NCBI RefSeq assembly: GCF_002024165.1
Contig: NZ_MWQN01000001.1
Location: 992,001 to 1,056,000 of the forward strand
Direction: 5' to 3'
DNA from: Embleya scabrispora
GTDB taxonomy: Bacteria > Actinomycetota > Actinomycetes > Streptomycetales > Streptomycetaceae
Length of the DNA stretch: 64,000 nt
Under the pieces are notes generated by a model. It did no database searches, had not been told where the DNA came from, and was given only the letters and a program-made list of their open reading frames with translations. Shown one piece after another: positions 30,271 through 37,769 of the stretch. How positions within the stretch are numbered: the first letter of the stretch is position 1; every line of letters begins with the position of its first letter. The position numbers and the translations under genes are program-made.

Positions 30271-31440
30271 GTGGATGTCGCCCGCGCCATGGCCCACGAT
30301 CCGCACGGTGTCTTCGCCCGCATGCGCGAGGCCGGCCCCGTACACCCGATCGTCGCGCCCGACGGCAGCTCGGCATGGTTGGTCACCCGGCACGCCGACG
30401 TCCAGGCGGCGCTCGGCGATCCCCGGTTCTCGCTGGACAAGTCGCATGCCAGGCCGGGTGGTTACAAGGGGTTCGAACTGCCGCCCGCCCTGGACGCCAA
30501 CCTGCTGAACATGGACCCGCCGGACCACACGCGGCTGCGTCGACTCGCCGGCCAGGCGTTCACCGCACGGCACACCGCGAACCTGCGCCCCGAACTGGAG
30601 CGTGCGGCCGAGGCGTTGGCCGACGACCTCGCCGCCCGCGAACGGGTGGATCTGGTCCGGGACTTCGCCACCCCGTTCGCGGTCGGCGCGATCTCCGAAC
30701 TGCTCGGCGTGCCGGCCGAGTCCCGGACCGATTTCCGCACCTGGACCAACGCGGTACTCGGCGCCGACGCGACGCGCGAGGGCATTCGCGCGACCGTGCG
30801 TGAGATGTACGCGTTCTTCGTCGCGCTGCTTGCGGCCAAACGGGCGAATCCCGGCCCGGACCTGCTGTCCGCGTTGATCGCCGCGCGGGACGCCGACGAT
30901 CGGCTGAGCGAGGACGAACTCACCTCGCTGGCCTTCCTGCTGCTGTTCGCCGGCTACGAGAACTCGGCCAACCTGATGGCCGGCGCGCTGTACGCGATGG
31001 TGGACGACGAGGTGTTGCGCGACGCGTTGCGGGCCGACCCGGAGGCGGTGCCGACCCTGGTCGAGGAGGTGGCCCGGCACATGTCCCCGGCGCTGCTCGC
31101 GATCCGGCGATTCCCGCTGGAGGACCTCGAGGTGGGCGGGGTGGCCATCCCGGCGGGCGACACGGTCTTCCTGTCCATCGCGGCGGCCAACCGTGATCCG
31201 CGCCGCTACCCGAACGCCGACCAAATCCGGCTCGATCGGCCCGATCCGGCCCGCCACCTGAGCTTCGGCCAGGGCATCCACTACTGCATCGGCGCACCGC
31301 TGGCGCGCCTGGAGGGCGAGATCGCGGTCCGTACCGTCCTGGCCCGCTTCCCGAAGGTCCGGCGGCACGCGCCGATCTCATGGCAGCCCTCGATCCGAGT
31401 GCGCGGATTGAGCAGCCTGCCGGTCGAACTCGGCGGCTGA
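30271..31440 (+). CDS. Cytochrome P450 with atypical I-helix
   Basis: A soluble bacterial P450 of about 389 residues. The heme-binding loop is FGQGIHYCIGAP with the thiolate Cys at residue 339. The ExxR motif appears as EEVAR and the Arg of the ERR triad is present. The I-helix reads LFAGYENSAN, aligning with the GGLDTVVN of P450cam, so the conserved acid-alcohol Thr is replaced by Asn231 (acid Glu230 kept). Such changes occur in P450s that use substrate-assisted or peroxide chemistry. The start is uncertain: GTG 30271 is used, with TTG 30232 and ATG 30289 also possible. It follows the hydrolase gene by 50 bp. No ferredoxin gene is adjacent. Confidence 0.9.
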   Translation: MDVARAMAHDPHGVFARMREAGPVHPIVAPDGSSAWLVTRHADVQAALGDPRFSLDKSHARPGGYKGFELPPALDANLLNMDPPDHTRLRRLAGQAFTARHTANLRPELERAAEALADDLAARERVDLVRDFATPFAVGAISELLGVPAESRTDFRTWTNAVLGADATREGIRATVREMYAFFVALLAAKRANPGPDLLSALIAARDADDRLSEDELTSLAFLLLFAGYENSANLMAGALYAMVDDEVLRDALRADPEAVPTLVEEVARHMSPALLAIRRFPLEDLEVGGVAIPAGDTVFLSIAAANRDPRRYPNADQIRLDRPDPARHLSFGQGIHYCIGAPLARLEGEIAVRTVLARFPKVRRHAPISWQPSIRVRGLSSLPVELGG

Positions 31441-31671
31441 CCCGCCGGATCCGCCGCCCGCCAGGCGCCGTTCCCGGAGCGGGAATCCCCATGGTCGGTG
31501 TTGCCGGGGCGAATGGACTGTCACAACTGTGTGAGAACCCTGTGCGCAGCGTGTCGCGCCCCGTGACGTCCGGGCCGAAAACGGCGACAGTGGAGGCAGC
31601 ACGGCAGGGGATCGACGGCGCGGGGCCACAACCGTCGAAGGGTGGCGTGCCATGGATGGGGAGTCGGAGAG

Positions 31672-31923
31672 ATGGCTGTTCGTCAAGCGATGGCAACTCG
31701 AACGCGCAACGACAACGAGCGGGTGCCCGGCCGGGCGGCGGGTGTGCGCTGGTGGACCCGGCGGACCACGCAGGCCGCCGCGATGCTCGTGCTGATGGTG
31801 GTGGCACTGGCGGTGGGGCCGTCGCTCGGCGTGCTGCCGTCGTTGTCCGAGCGGGTGAACGGGGTCAGCCGGATCAGCGACGTGGTGCACGACTCCGAGT
31901 CGCACGGCCACAACCGGCACTGA
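31672..31923 (+). CDS. Small single-helix membrane protein with a His-rich tail
   Basis: An 83-residue hypothetical protein. A basic N-terminus with RWWTRR is followed by one hydrophobic helix (AAAMLVLMVVALAVGPSLGV, about residues 42-61) and a short polar tail ending HDSESHGHNRH. The start at ATG 31672 has GGGGAG upstream. No homologous function is recognised. The His-rich end could bind metal, but that is speculation. It sits alone between the P450 gene and a convergent TetR gene. Confidence 0.65.
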   Translation: MAVRQAMATRTRNDNERVPGRAAGVRWWTRRTTQAAAMLVLMVVALAVGPSLGVLPSLSERVNGVSRISDVVHDSESHGHNRH

Positions 31924-31992
31924 TCGTCGGACGACTGAGGCGCCGCCTCGCGAGGTCGGCCGGCGGGCCCCGACGCGCCCGCCCCCGGGGTC

Positions 31993-32607
31993 TCAGTACC
32001 GCACCGACTCGATCGCCCGGCGCAGTCCGACCTCCAGGATCTCCAGGTCCTCCCAGTCGCGGGTGACGTGGTCGAACAGCAGTCCCTGGAGCAGGGCGAG
32101 CAGGATGTGCCCGTCCAGGCGCGCGTTCGTCGATCCCAGGGCCAGCGCGACCAGTTCGGCGAAGCCGCGGAACTCGGCCTGGCAGCGGATCATCTCCTCG
32201 CGGATCAACGGCTCGCGCGCGCCCGCGAGTTCCAACTCCAGGCGGGCCAACTGCACATCCCGGCCCTCGTTCCACCAATCGCGCACGAACCGGGCGATCC
32301 GCGGGTAGTCGATGGCGATCGGGCGCACGGCCGTCATCCGCATCAACTCGTGGGTGATCTCGTTGGCGTACATCTTGTCGCGGGTGGCCATCCGGTCGAT
32401 CACGGCCAGGATCAGTTGATCGCGCGTCTTGAAGTAGTACGTCACCGAGCCGTTGGGCAGCCCCGCCTCCTCCTGCACCGCACGATGGGTCAGCCCGCGC
32501 AGCCCCTGTGAGGCAAGCACCCGGATCGACGCGTCGAGCATCAGCGTGCGGCGGTCGGCCCGCGCGGGGGTCGGGGACGACGGGGCGGGTTCGTTGTCGT
32601 GCGGCAT
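31993..32607 (-). CDS. TetR-family transcriptional repressor of the divergent MFS gene
   Basis: A 204-residue protein. The DNA-binding domain at residues ~20-65 includes LMLDASIRVLASQGLRGLTH and AVQEEAGLPNGSVTYYFKTRDQLI. An all-helical ligand domain follows. The start at ATG 32607 is chosen because upstream in-frame sequence is promoter/operator DNA. It is divergent from a DHA2 MFS gene, with two inverted repeats overlapping the likely MFS promoter, so autorepression and MFS repression are both likely. Confidence 0.92.
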   Translation of the reverse strand: MPHDNEPAPSSPTPARADRRTLMLDASIRVLASQGLRGLTHRAVQEEAGLPNGSVTYYFKTRDQLILAVIDRMATRDKMYANEITHELMRMTAVRPIAIDYPRIARFVRDWWNEGRDVQLARLELELAGAREPLIREEMIRCQAEFRGFAELVALALGSTNARLDGHILLALLQGLLFDHVTRDWEDLEILEVGLRRAIESVRY

Positions 32608-32626
32608 GGGTCCATTATCCCCGAGC

Positions 32627-32655
32627 TTGACGCTTGTAGAAATCTTCTCTACAAC
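32627..32655 (+). promoter_or_regulatory. Probable promoter of the second MFS exporter gene
   Basis: TTGACG (32627-32632) and TACAAC (32650-32655) are 17 bp apart, 36 bp before the MFS start. The first TetR operator overlaps the spacer and -10 box, the classic geometry for repression. Confidence 0.6.
32634..32654. promoter_or_regulatory. TetR operator 1 (inverted repeat)
   Basis: TTGTAGA (32634-32640) and TCTACAA (32648-32654) are perfect 7-bp arms around AATCTTC. A related half-site pair recurs in operator 2, which supports recognition by one dimeric regulator. Confidence 0.65.
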
Positions 32656-32657
32656 TA

Positions 32658-32672
32658 TAGAAACTGCTTCTA
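32658..32672. promoter_or_regulatory. TetR operator 2 (inverted repeat)
   Basis: TAGAA (32658-32662) and TTCTA (32668-32672) form a second palindrome sharing the TAGAA core of operator 1, placed near the expected transcription start. It has shorter arms and is probably a weaker site. Confidence 0.5.
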
Positions 32673-32690
32673 CGAACGTAGGAATGGCCG

Positions 32691-34175
32691 ATGGCTGCCT
32701 CATCAGGGATACCCGTCACCGCCGCGCCACGGGGGATCGACACTTCCGCACCCGGACGTTCCGGCCGCCCGACGAACCCGAAGCTGGTGCTGCTGCTGGT
32801 ATGCGTCGCCCAGTTCGTCCTGCTGGTCGACGACACGATCGTCAACGTCGCCCTGCCGACCATCGGCGACGACCTCGAGTTCGGCGAGAGCTCGCTCTCG
32901 TGGGTCACCAACGCCTACTTCCTCACCTTCGGCGGCTTTCTGCTGATCGGCGGCGGGCTGGCGGACCTGCTCGGCCGGCGTCGGCTGTTCGGGATCAGCC
33001 TGACGGTGTTCGTGCTGGCCTCGGCGGTGTGCGGGCTGGCCCCGAACGCCGGGGTGCTGATCGGCGCCCGCGCGGCGCAGGGCATCGCCGGCGCGCTGCT
33101 CTCCCCCGCCGCGTTGTCGATCCTGCTGGCCACCTTCCGCGACCCGGCCGAGCGGGCCCGCGCACTCGGCACGTGGGCCGCGCTCACCGGACTCGGCGCG
33201 GCCACCGGACTGCTCCTGGGCGGCGCGCTCGTCGAATGGACCCACTGGCGCTGGATCTTCCTGATCAACCTGCCGATCGGCGCGCTCGCGCTCTTCGCCC
33301 TGCCCCGGACGATCGGTCCGGACGACCGCGACGCGCCGCGTCGGGTACCGGACTTCGCCGGCGCGGCGCTCGGCACCGCCGCCGTGCTGACCCTGGTGTA
33401 CACGGTGGTCGAGACCGACAAGCACCCCTGGGGTTCGACCCGGACGCTGGTCGGCCTGGGCGTGGCCGTCGTCCTCGCCCTCGGCTTCACCGTGCGCCAA
33501 CGGTCGGCGGCCGAACCGCTGTTGCCCCGGGCCCTGTTGCGGATGCGGCACGTGGTGCTCGCGGACGTCCTGGTCCTGGTCGCGGCCGGCGGGCTGTTCG
33601 CGATGTTCTTCTTCCTGACCCTGTACATGCAGCGCATCCAGAGCTGGTCGCCGATGCGCACCGGCCTGTCGTTCCTGCCGTTCAGCGTCGGCATGGGCGC
33701 CGGCGCCGCGGTGTCCACCAAGCTGCTCGCGCACCGGGGACCGCTGCTGCCGGTCAGCGTGGGTCCGGCGGTCGCGGCGGGCGGCATGTGGTCGCTCAGC
33801 CGGCTGGACGCGCACAGCTCGTTCGCCGCGCACCTGCTGCCCGCGCTGGTGATCACCGGGCTGGGTCTGGGGGTGGCGTTCGTCGCGATCATCAACACCG
33901 CGACCGGCGGCGCGGGTGAGGGCGAGGGCGGGGTCGCGTCGGCCATGGTGACGACGTGCCAGCAGATCGGCGCCGCGATCGGGATCGCCGTGCTCGTCAC
34001 GGTCGCCACCGACCACACGCGGAACCAGGTCGCGTCGGGCGTGGAACGGGGTCGGGCGGCGGTCGACGGATTCGCCCGGGCGTTCGAGATCCAGGCGGGT
34101 CTGATGGCCGCCGCGGCGGTGCTGGGCGTCGTGGTCGGACTGGCCGCCGAGCGACACCGGGCCGCGCAGGGGTAG
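32691..34175 (+). CDS. MFS drug exporter, DHA2 (14-helix) family
   Basis: A 494-residue membrane protein. A polar N-terminal tail of ~28 residues precedes LVLLLVCVAQFVLLVDDTIVNVALP, the helix 1 signature with motif D1. Motif A appears as GGGLADLLGRRRLFG, and HWRWIFLINLPIGALAL marks the DHA2 helix 6 region. The start at ATG 32691 follows AGGA by 8 bp. It is paired with a divergent TetR repressor and followed by a terminator. It resembles drug or antibiotic exporters; the substrate is unknown. Confidence 0.93.
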   Translation: MAASSGIPVTAAPRGIDTSAPGRSGRPTNPKLVLLLVCVAQFVLLVDDTIVNVALPTIGDDLEFGESSLSWVTNAYFLTFGGFLLIGGGLADLLGRRRLFGISLTVFVLASAVCGLAPNAGVLIGARAAQGIAGALLSPAALSILLATFRDPAERARALGTWAALTGLGAATGLLLGGALVEWTHWRWIFLINLPIGALALFALPRTIGPDDRDAPRRVPDFAGAALGTAAVLTLVYTVVETDKHPWGSTRTLVGLGVAVVLALGFTVRQRSAAEPLLPRALLRMRHVVLADVLVLVAAGGLFAMFFFLTLYMQRIQSWSPMRTGLSFLPFSVGMGAGAAVSTKLLAHRGPLLPVSVGPAVAAGGMWSLSRLDAHSSFAAHLLPALVITGLGLGVAFVAIINTATGGAGEGEGGVASAMVTTCQQIGAAIGIAVLVTVATDHTRNQVASGVERGRAAVDGFARAFEIQAGLMAAAAVLGVVVGLAAERHRAAQG

Positions 34176-34186
34176 ACCGCGCGTGT

Positions 34187-34221
34187 GACGCCGGCCCGGG
34201 CGACTCACCCGGGCCGGCGTC
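34187..34221 (+). terminator. Hairpin terminator after the second MFS gene
   Basis: GACGCCGGCCCGGG (34187-34200) pairs perfectly with CCCGGGCCGGCGTC (34208-34221) around a 7-nt loop, 11 bp after the MFS stop. Confidence 0.75.
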
Positions 34222-34379
34222 GGCGGGTGGCGGGCCGGCGTCGGGGGCCGATGGGCCGGCCTCGGGGGTTCGGCGGCGCGATCCGTGCCGGTGTGATCAT
34301 GTGCTCCGAACCGGTGAACTCCGCCCGACTCGTGCGTGTCCGCACCGAAGTGATCACAAACGTATGCCAGACACACGAC

Positions 34380-35111
34380 ATGGACACCACTTCCGTCACG
34401 TCGTCGCGTCGCACGTTGCTGATGGGCGCCGCCGCAACCACCACCACCCTCGCTCTCTTCGCCGCCGCTCCGTCCGCCTCCGCCACGGACAAGCAGCCCT
34501 CCCCCCGTCCCGCCTTCGTCCCGGAACCGGTACGCACGGTCGACGCCGGCCCCCAACGCGTCGCGGTGACCTTCGACGACGGACCACATCCCGACCACAC
34601 GCCCGGGGTGCTCCGGGTACTGCGCCGCCATCGGGTGCGCGCGACGTTCTGCGTCGTGGGCACCGAGGTCGAGAAACATCCCCAGTTGCTACGCGCGATC
34701 CACGACGCCGGACACATGATCGCCGGCCACTCGTGGTCCCACCCGGACCTTCGGCGCCTGGACCCGGACGAGGTGGCCGAGGAGGTCGACCGCAACCTCG
34801 CCGCGATCGCGCGGGTGTTGCCCCGGTATCGGGTCGAGTGGTTCCGCGCGCCGTACGGCGGCTGGTCGCCGGAGGTGTTGGGCGCGCTGAGCGCTCGCGG
34901 TCTGCGTCCGCTGGGCTGGTCGGTCGATCCGGTGGACTGGTCGCGCCCGGGTACGGACGCGATCGTCGAGCGGGTGCTGAGCGAGCTCACGACCGGCTCG
35001 ATCGTGCTCAACCACGACGGCGGCGGGGACCGCGACCAGACGGTCGCCGCGCTGGAGGTATGGCTGCCCGAGGCGTTGTCCGACGGGTTCCGCTTCGTCC
35101 TCCCGGCCTGA
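34380..35111 (+). CDS. Tat-exported polysaccharide deacetylase (NodB homology domain)
   Basis: A 243-residue product. The twin-arginine signal is SRRTLLMGAAATTTTLALFAAA, with a likely cut after SASA near residue 37. The NodB domain carries all five metal-deacetylase motifs: TFDDGPHPDH, HSWSHPDL (metal His pair), RAPYGGW, the DPVDW segment and LNHDGG. It should remove N- or O-acetyl groups from peptidoglycan, chitin-like or other exopolysaccharide outside the cell. The start at ATG 34380 lacks a clear ribosome-binding site. Upstream in-frame starts exist but would bury the Tat motif. Confidence 0.92.
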   Translation: MDTTSVTSSRRTLLMGAAATTTTLALFAAAPSASATDKQPSPRPAFVPEPVRTVDAGPQRVAVTFDDGPHPDHTPGVLRVLRRHRVRATFCVVGTEVEKHPQLLRAIHDAGHMIAGHSWSHPDLRRLDPDEVAEEVDRNLAAIARVLPRYRVEWFRAPYGGWSPEVLGALSARGLRPLGWSVDPVDWSRPGTDAIVERVLSELTTGSIVLNHDGGGDRDQTVAALEVWLPEALSDGFRFVLPA

Positions 35112-35134
35112 CCCGCGCCCGATGCGGCCCGCCG

Positions 35135-35178
35135 CCCCGGGACCACGTCGACCGCCCCCACACGACGTGGGCCCGGGG
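35135..35178. terminator. Bidirectional hairpin terminator between deacetylase and Fur-family genes
   Basis: The 16-nt arms 35135-35150 and 35163-35178 pair with one mismatch around a 12-nt loop, extended by further GC pairs outward to about 35124-35187. The hairpin lies between two convergent genes. Confidence 0.75.
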
Positions 35179-35192
35179 CCGGGCCGCGGGCG

Positions 35193-35654
35193 TTACGGCC
35201 TGGCGCAGCGTGCGCAGCGGCCGGTCAGGGCCACGGCGGTCGGGTCGAGGGCGAAGCCCTGTTCCGCCGCCAGTCGGAACGCGACGTCGTCCAGCAGGTC
35301 GCCCGGGGCGTGGCCGACCGTGCCGCAGACGCGGCAGCGTACGTACACCCGCGCGCCGCCGACGAGATGGCCCGCCAGGTGGTAGGTGGCCGCGTCGTGC
35401 CGGAGCCTGGTGAAGGCGACCAGGTCGAGGCGTTCGAGCGCGTCGAGGGCCCGGTAGATGGTGGTCCGGTGCACCCCCGGCGCCGCGCGCGAGACGGCGG
35501 CGAAGATCGCGTCGGCGCTCAGGTGCTCGTCGGCGTCGGCGAGGACCCGCAACACCGCCGTACGCGCCACCGTGACCCGCTCGCCGTGCGCGCGGATCTG
35601 CCGCACCGCCTCGGCCACGGGGTCGGGGGTGGGGTGCTGTACACCGTCGTCCAT
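35193..35654 (-). CDS. Fur-family metalloregulator
   Basis: A 153-residue protein. The winged helix (residues ~20-85) includes [22 protein letters not shown] and [20 protein letters not shown]. The C-terminal domain carries two zinc-type CxxC motifs (CRVCG and CARC) that fix the dimer. The recognised metal could be Fe, Zn, Ni or Mn; I cannot tell. The start is ATG 35654 and the gene may be leaderless. It is divergent from cobG with 100 bp between starts, and a palindrome overlaps its own 5' end. That suggests autoregulation and possibly control of the cobalamin genes. Confidence 0.9.
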   Translation of the reverse strand: MDDGVQHPTPDPVAEAVRQIRAHGERVTVARTAVLRVLADADEHLSADAIFAAVSRAAPGVHRTTIYRALDALERLDLVAFTRLRHDAATYHLAGHLVGGARVYVRCRVCGTVGHAPGDLLDDVAFRLAAEQGFALDPTAVALTGRCARCARP

Positions 35655-35655
35655 A

Positions 35656-35670
35656 TGCAACAGTGTCGCA
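35656..35670. promoter_or_regulatory. Candidate Fur-family operator
   Basis: TGCAACAGTGTCGCA is a 7-1-7 inverted repeat with one mismatch. It ends 1 bp before the Fur-family start codon, within the divergent space shared with cobG. Symmetry and size fit a Fur-type dimer site. Confidence 0.5.
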
Positions 35671-35754
35671 TCTGGCCGGTGCACGATCCGGCCCGGGGCG
35701 ACCGACCGGACACCCCGACGCAGGCCGGCGAGGCGGCACGAAGGGGGTGGGGCG

Positions 35755-37041
35755 GTGCCGATCCGAGACCGCGACGACGCCTGCCCCGGGGTCGTGGACA
35801 CCTCCCCCGCCGACGACGGACTGATCGCGCGCGTACGCCTGCCGGGCGGCCGGCTCGGGCCCCGCCAGATACGCGAACTCGCCGCCCTGTCAGGGCGATT
35901 CGGTACCGGATCGGTGGACCTGACGGCCCGCGCCAACATCCAGCTGCGCGGCCTGGCCGAGACCGACCTGCCCGCCTTCGCCGACGCCGTCGCGGCCGCC
36001 GGCCTGATGCCCTCGCGCAGCCACGACCGGGTGCGGAACATCCTGGCGAGCCCGCTGGCGGGTCGCGATCCGCGAGCCCTGCTCGACGCCGACCCGATCC
36101 TTGCCGCCGTGGACGAGGCCGTGTGCGCGGCGCCGGACCTGACCGCGCTGTCCGGGCGCTTCCTGATCGGCGTCGACGACGGCGGCCTCCCGATCGCCTC
36201 CGCCCGACACGACCTGGACCTGGTGGCCCGGTCGGCGAACAGCGTCGCGCTGTACGCCGCCGGCCACGACACGGGATGGCGTTTCGCCCCGGCCGACGCG
36301 GCGACCGCGATCGTCCGCGCGGCCCGCGCGTTCCTGACCGCCCGCGCCGACAGCGGGGCCTGGCACATCCGGGAACTCCCGCTCGGCGCAGTCGCGTTCG
36401 CCGCCGAACTGGGCGGCGATCCGGGACGACCGGGCCCGATCCCGAACGGGGCGGCGACGCCCCCGCAGTCGCGGCGGCGCGACGCCGGGCCGCCGATCGG
36501 GGTGCTGCGTCAGAGCGACGGCCGCTACGCCGTCGGGGTCTCGGTGCCGCTCGGGCGGTTGACGCCGGAGCACCTGCACGCGCTGGTCGCGACGGGGGCC
36601 GAGGTGCGGATCACCGGCTCCCGGGGCCTGATCGTCCGGGACCTGGTCGACCCGACGGGCGTCTCGGCCGGATTGGCGGCGGCCGGCCTGTCCGCCGACC
36701 CCGCGTCGCCGTGGCGCGGAGTGAGCGCGTGCAGCGGACTGGGCGCGTGCCGCCGAGCCCTGGCCGACGTCCGCGCGGAGGCGAGCCGCCACGCGCTGGG
36801 CCACTCCCGAGCCGCCGCACTCGCCCTCGACACGGACCTCTCCGACAACGCCGGCCAGACCTCCCCCGGACGGGTCGCCACACACTGGGTCGGTTGTGCT
36901 CGCGCCTGCGGCACACCCGCCGGGGCGACCGTGCTGGTGGCCCGGGAGGACGGCGGCTACCTGGCCCTGCGGCCGGATGCCGCCGGGCCGCCGGGTGCCC
37001 GGGGAGCGACCGCGCCGACCGGGCCGCCGAGCCGGCCGTGA
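35755..37041 (+). CDS. cobG: Precorrin-3B synthase (CobG)
   Basis: A 428-residue member of the nitrite/sulfite reductase ferredoxin-like family. It oxidises precorrin-3A with O2 to precorrin-3B, the oxygen-dependent step of aerobic corrin synthesis. Two ferredoxin-like halves are visible ([12 protein letters not shown] in the first, [12 protein letters not shown] in the second). The iron-sulfur ligands appear as [11 protein letters not shown] and [11 protein letters not shown] near the C-terminus. The start is GTG 35755, after the strong AAGGGGGTGGGG. It leads the cobG-cobH-cobIJ operon. The tail after residue ~395 is Pro/Gly-rich and unconserved. Confidence 0.92.
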   Translation: MPIRDRDDACPGVVDTSPADDGLIARVRLPGGRLGPRQIRELAALSGRFGTGSVDLTARANIQLRGLAETDLPAFADAVAAAGLMPSRSHDRVRNILASPLAGRDPRALLDADPILAAVDEAVCAAPDLTALSGRFLIGVDDGGLPIASARHDLDLVARSANSVALYAAGHDTGWRFAPADAATAIVRAARAFLTARADSGAWHIRELPLGAVAFAAELGGDPGRPGPIPNGAATPPQSRRRDAGPPIGVLRQSDGRYAVGVSVPLGRLTPEHLHALVATGAEVRITGSRGLIVRDLVDPTGVSAGLAAAGLSADPASPWRGVSACSGLGACRRALADVRAEASRHALGHSRAAALALDTDLSDNAGQTSPGRVATHWVGCARACGTPAGATVLVAREDGGYLALRPDAAGPPGARGATAPTGPPSRP

Positions 37042-37139
37042 GCGTCGGCGCCCGCCCCCGCCGGAGCCGGCCGCCGGCTACCCCGATTCCCCTCACCCCG
37101 ACCACCATCACCCCGCTCGCGGGCGAAGGAGCAGCCGAC

Positions 37140-37766
37140 GTGGACGACTGGATCAAGGACGGCCCCGAGATCTATCGGCGTTCGTTCGCGACCATCCGGG
37201 CCGAGGCGGACCTGTCCCGCTTCCCCGAGGACGTCTCGCGCGTCGTCGTGCGGATGATCCACGCCTGCGGCATGACCGACCTGCCGCAGGACGTCGGCTT
37301 CCACCCCGACGTGGCCCGCGCCGGCTCGGCCGCCCTGCGCGACGGGGCGCCGATCCTGTGCGACGCGAACATGGTCGCGTCCGGGGTCACGCGCAAGCGG
37401 CTGCCCCGGGACAACGACGTGCGCTGCCTGCTCGCCGACCCCCGCACCCCCGTGCTCGCCGCGGAGCAGGGCACCACCCGCAGTGCCGCCGCCGTGGACC
37501 TGTGGGTGGACGATCTGGCCGGCGCCGTGGTGGCCGTCGGGAACGCGCCCACCGCGCTGTTCCGGCTGCTCGAACTGATCGACCTGGGCGCCCCGCGCCC
37601 CGCCGCGATCATCGGCATCCCGGTCGGCTTCATCGGCGCGGCGGAGTCCAAGCAGGCCCTCGCCGAGCATCCCGCCGGTATCCCCTACCTCGTCGTGCAC
37701 GGCCGCCGCGGCGGCAGCGCGATGACCGCCGCCGCGCTGAACGCGCTCGCGAGCGAGCAGGAGTAG
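37140..37766 (+). CDS. cobH: Precorrin-8X methylmutase (CobH)
   Basis: A 208-residue enzyme that moves the C11 methyl to C12, giving hydrogenobyrinate. Family blocks are [29 protein letters not shown] (with the His used in the rearrangement), [17 protein letters not shown] and [12 protein letters not shown]. The start at GTG 37140 is preferred because GAAGGAG lies 8 bp upstream and the length equals the family norm. A GTG at 37038, overlapping the cobG stop, is in frame but adds a Pro/Thr-rich leader. It is followed after 3 bp by cobIJ. Confidence 0.93.
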   Translation: MDDWIKDGPEIYRRSFATIRAEADLSRFPEDVSRVVVRMIHACGMTDLPQDVGFHPDVARAGSAALRDGAPILCDANMVASGVTRKRLPRDNDVRCLLADPRTPVLAAEQGTTRSAAAVDLWVDDLAGAVVAVGNAPTALFRLLELIDLGAPRPAAIIGIPVGFIGAAESKQALAEHPAGIPYLVVHGRRGGSAMTAAALNALASEQE

Positions 37767-37769
37767 CCG

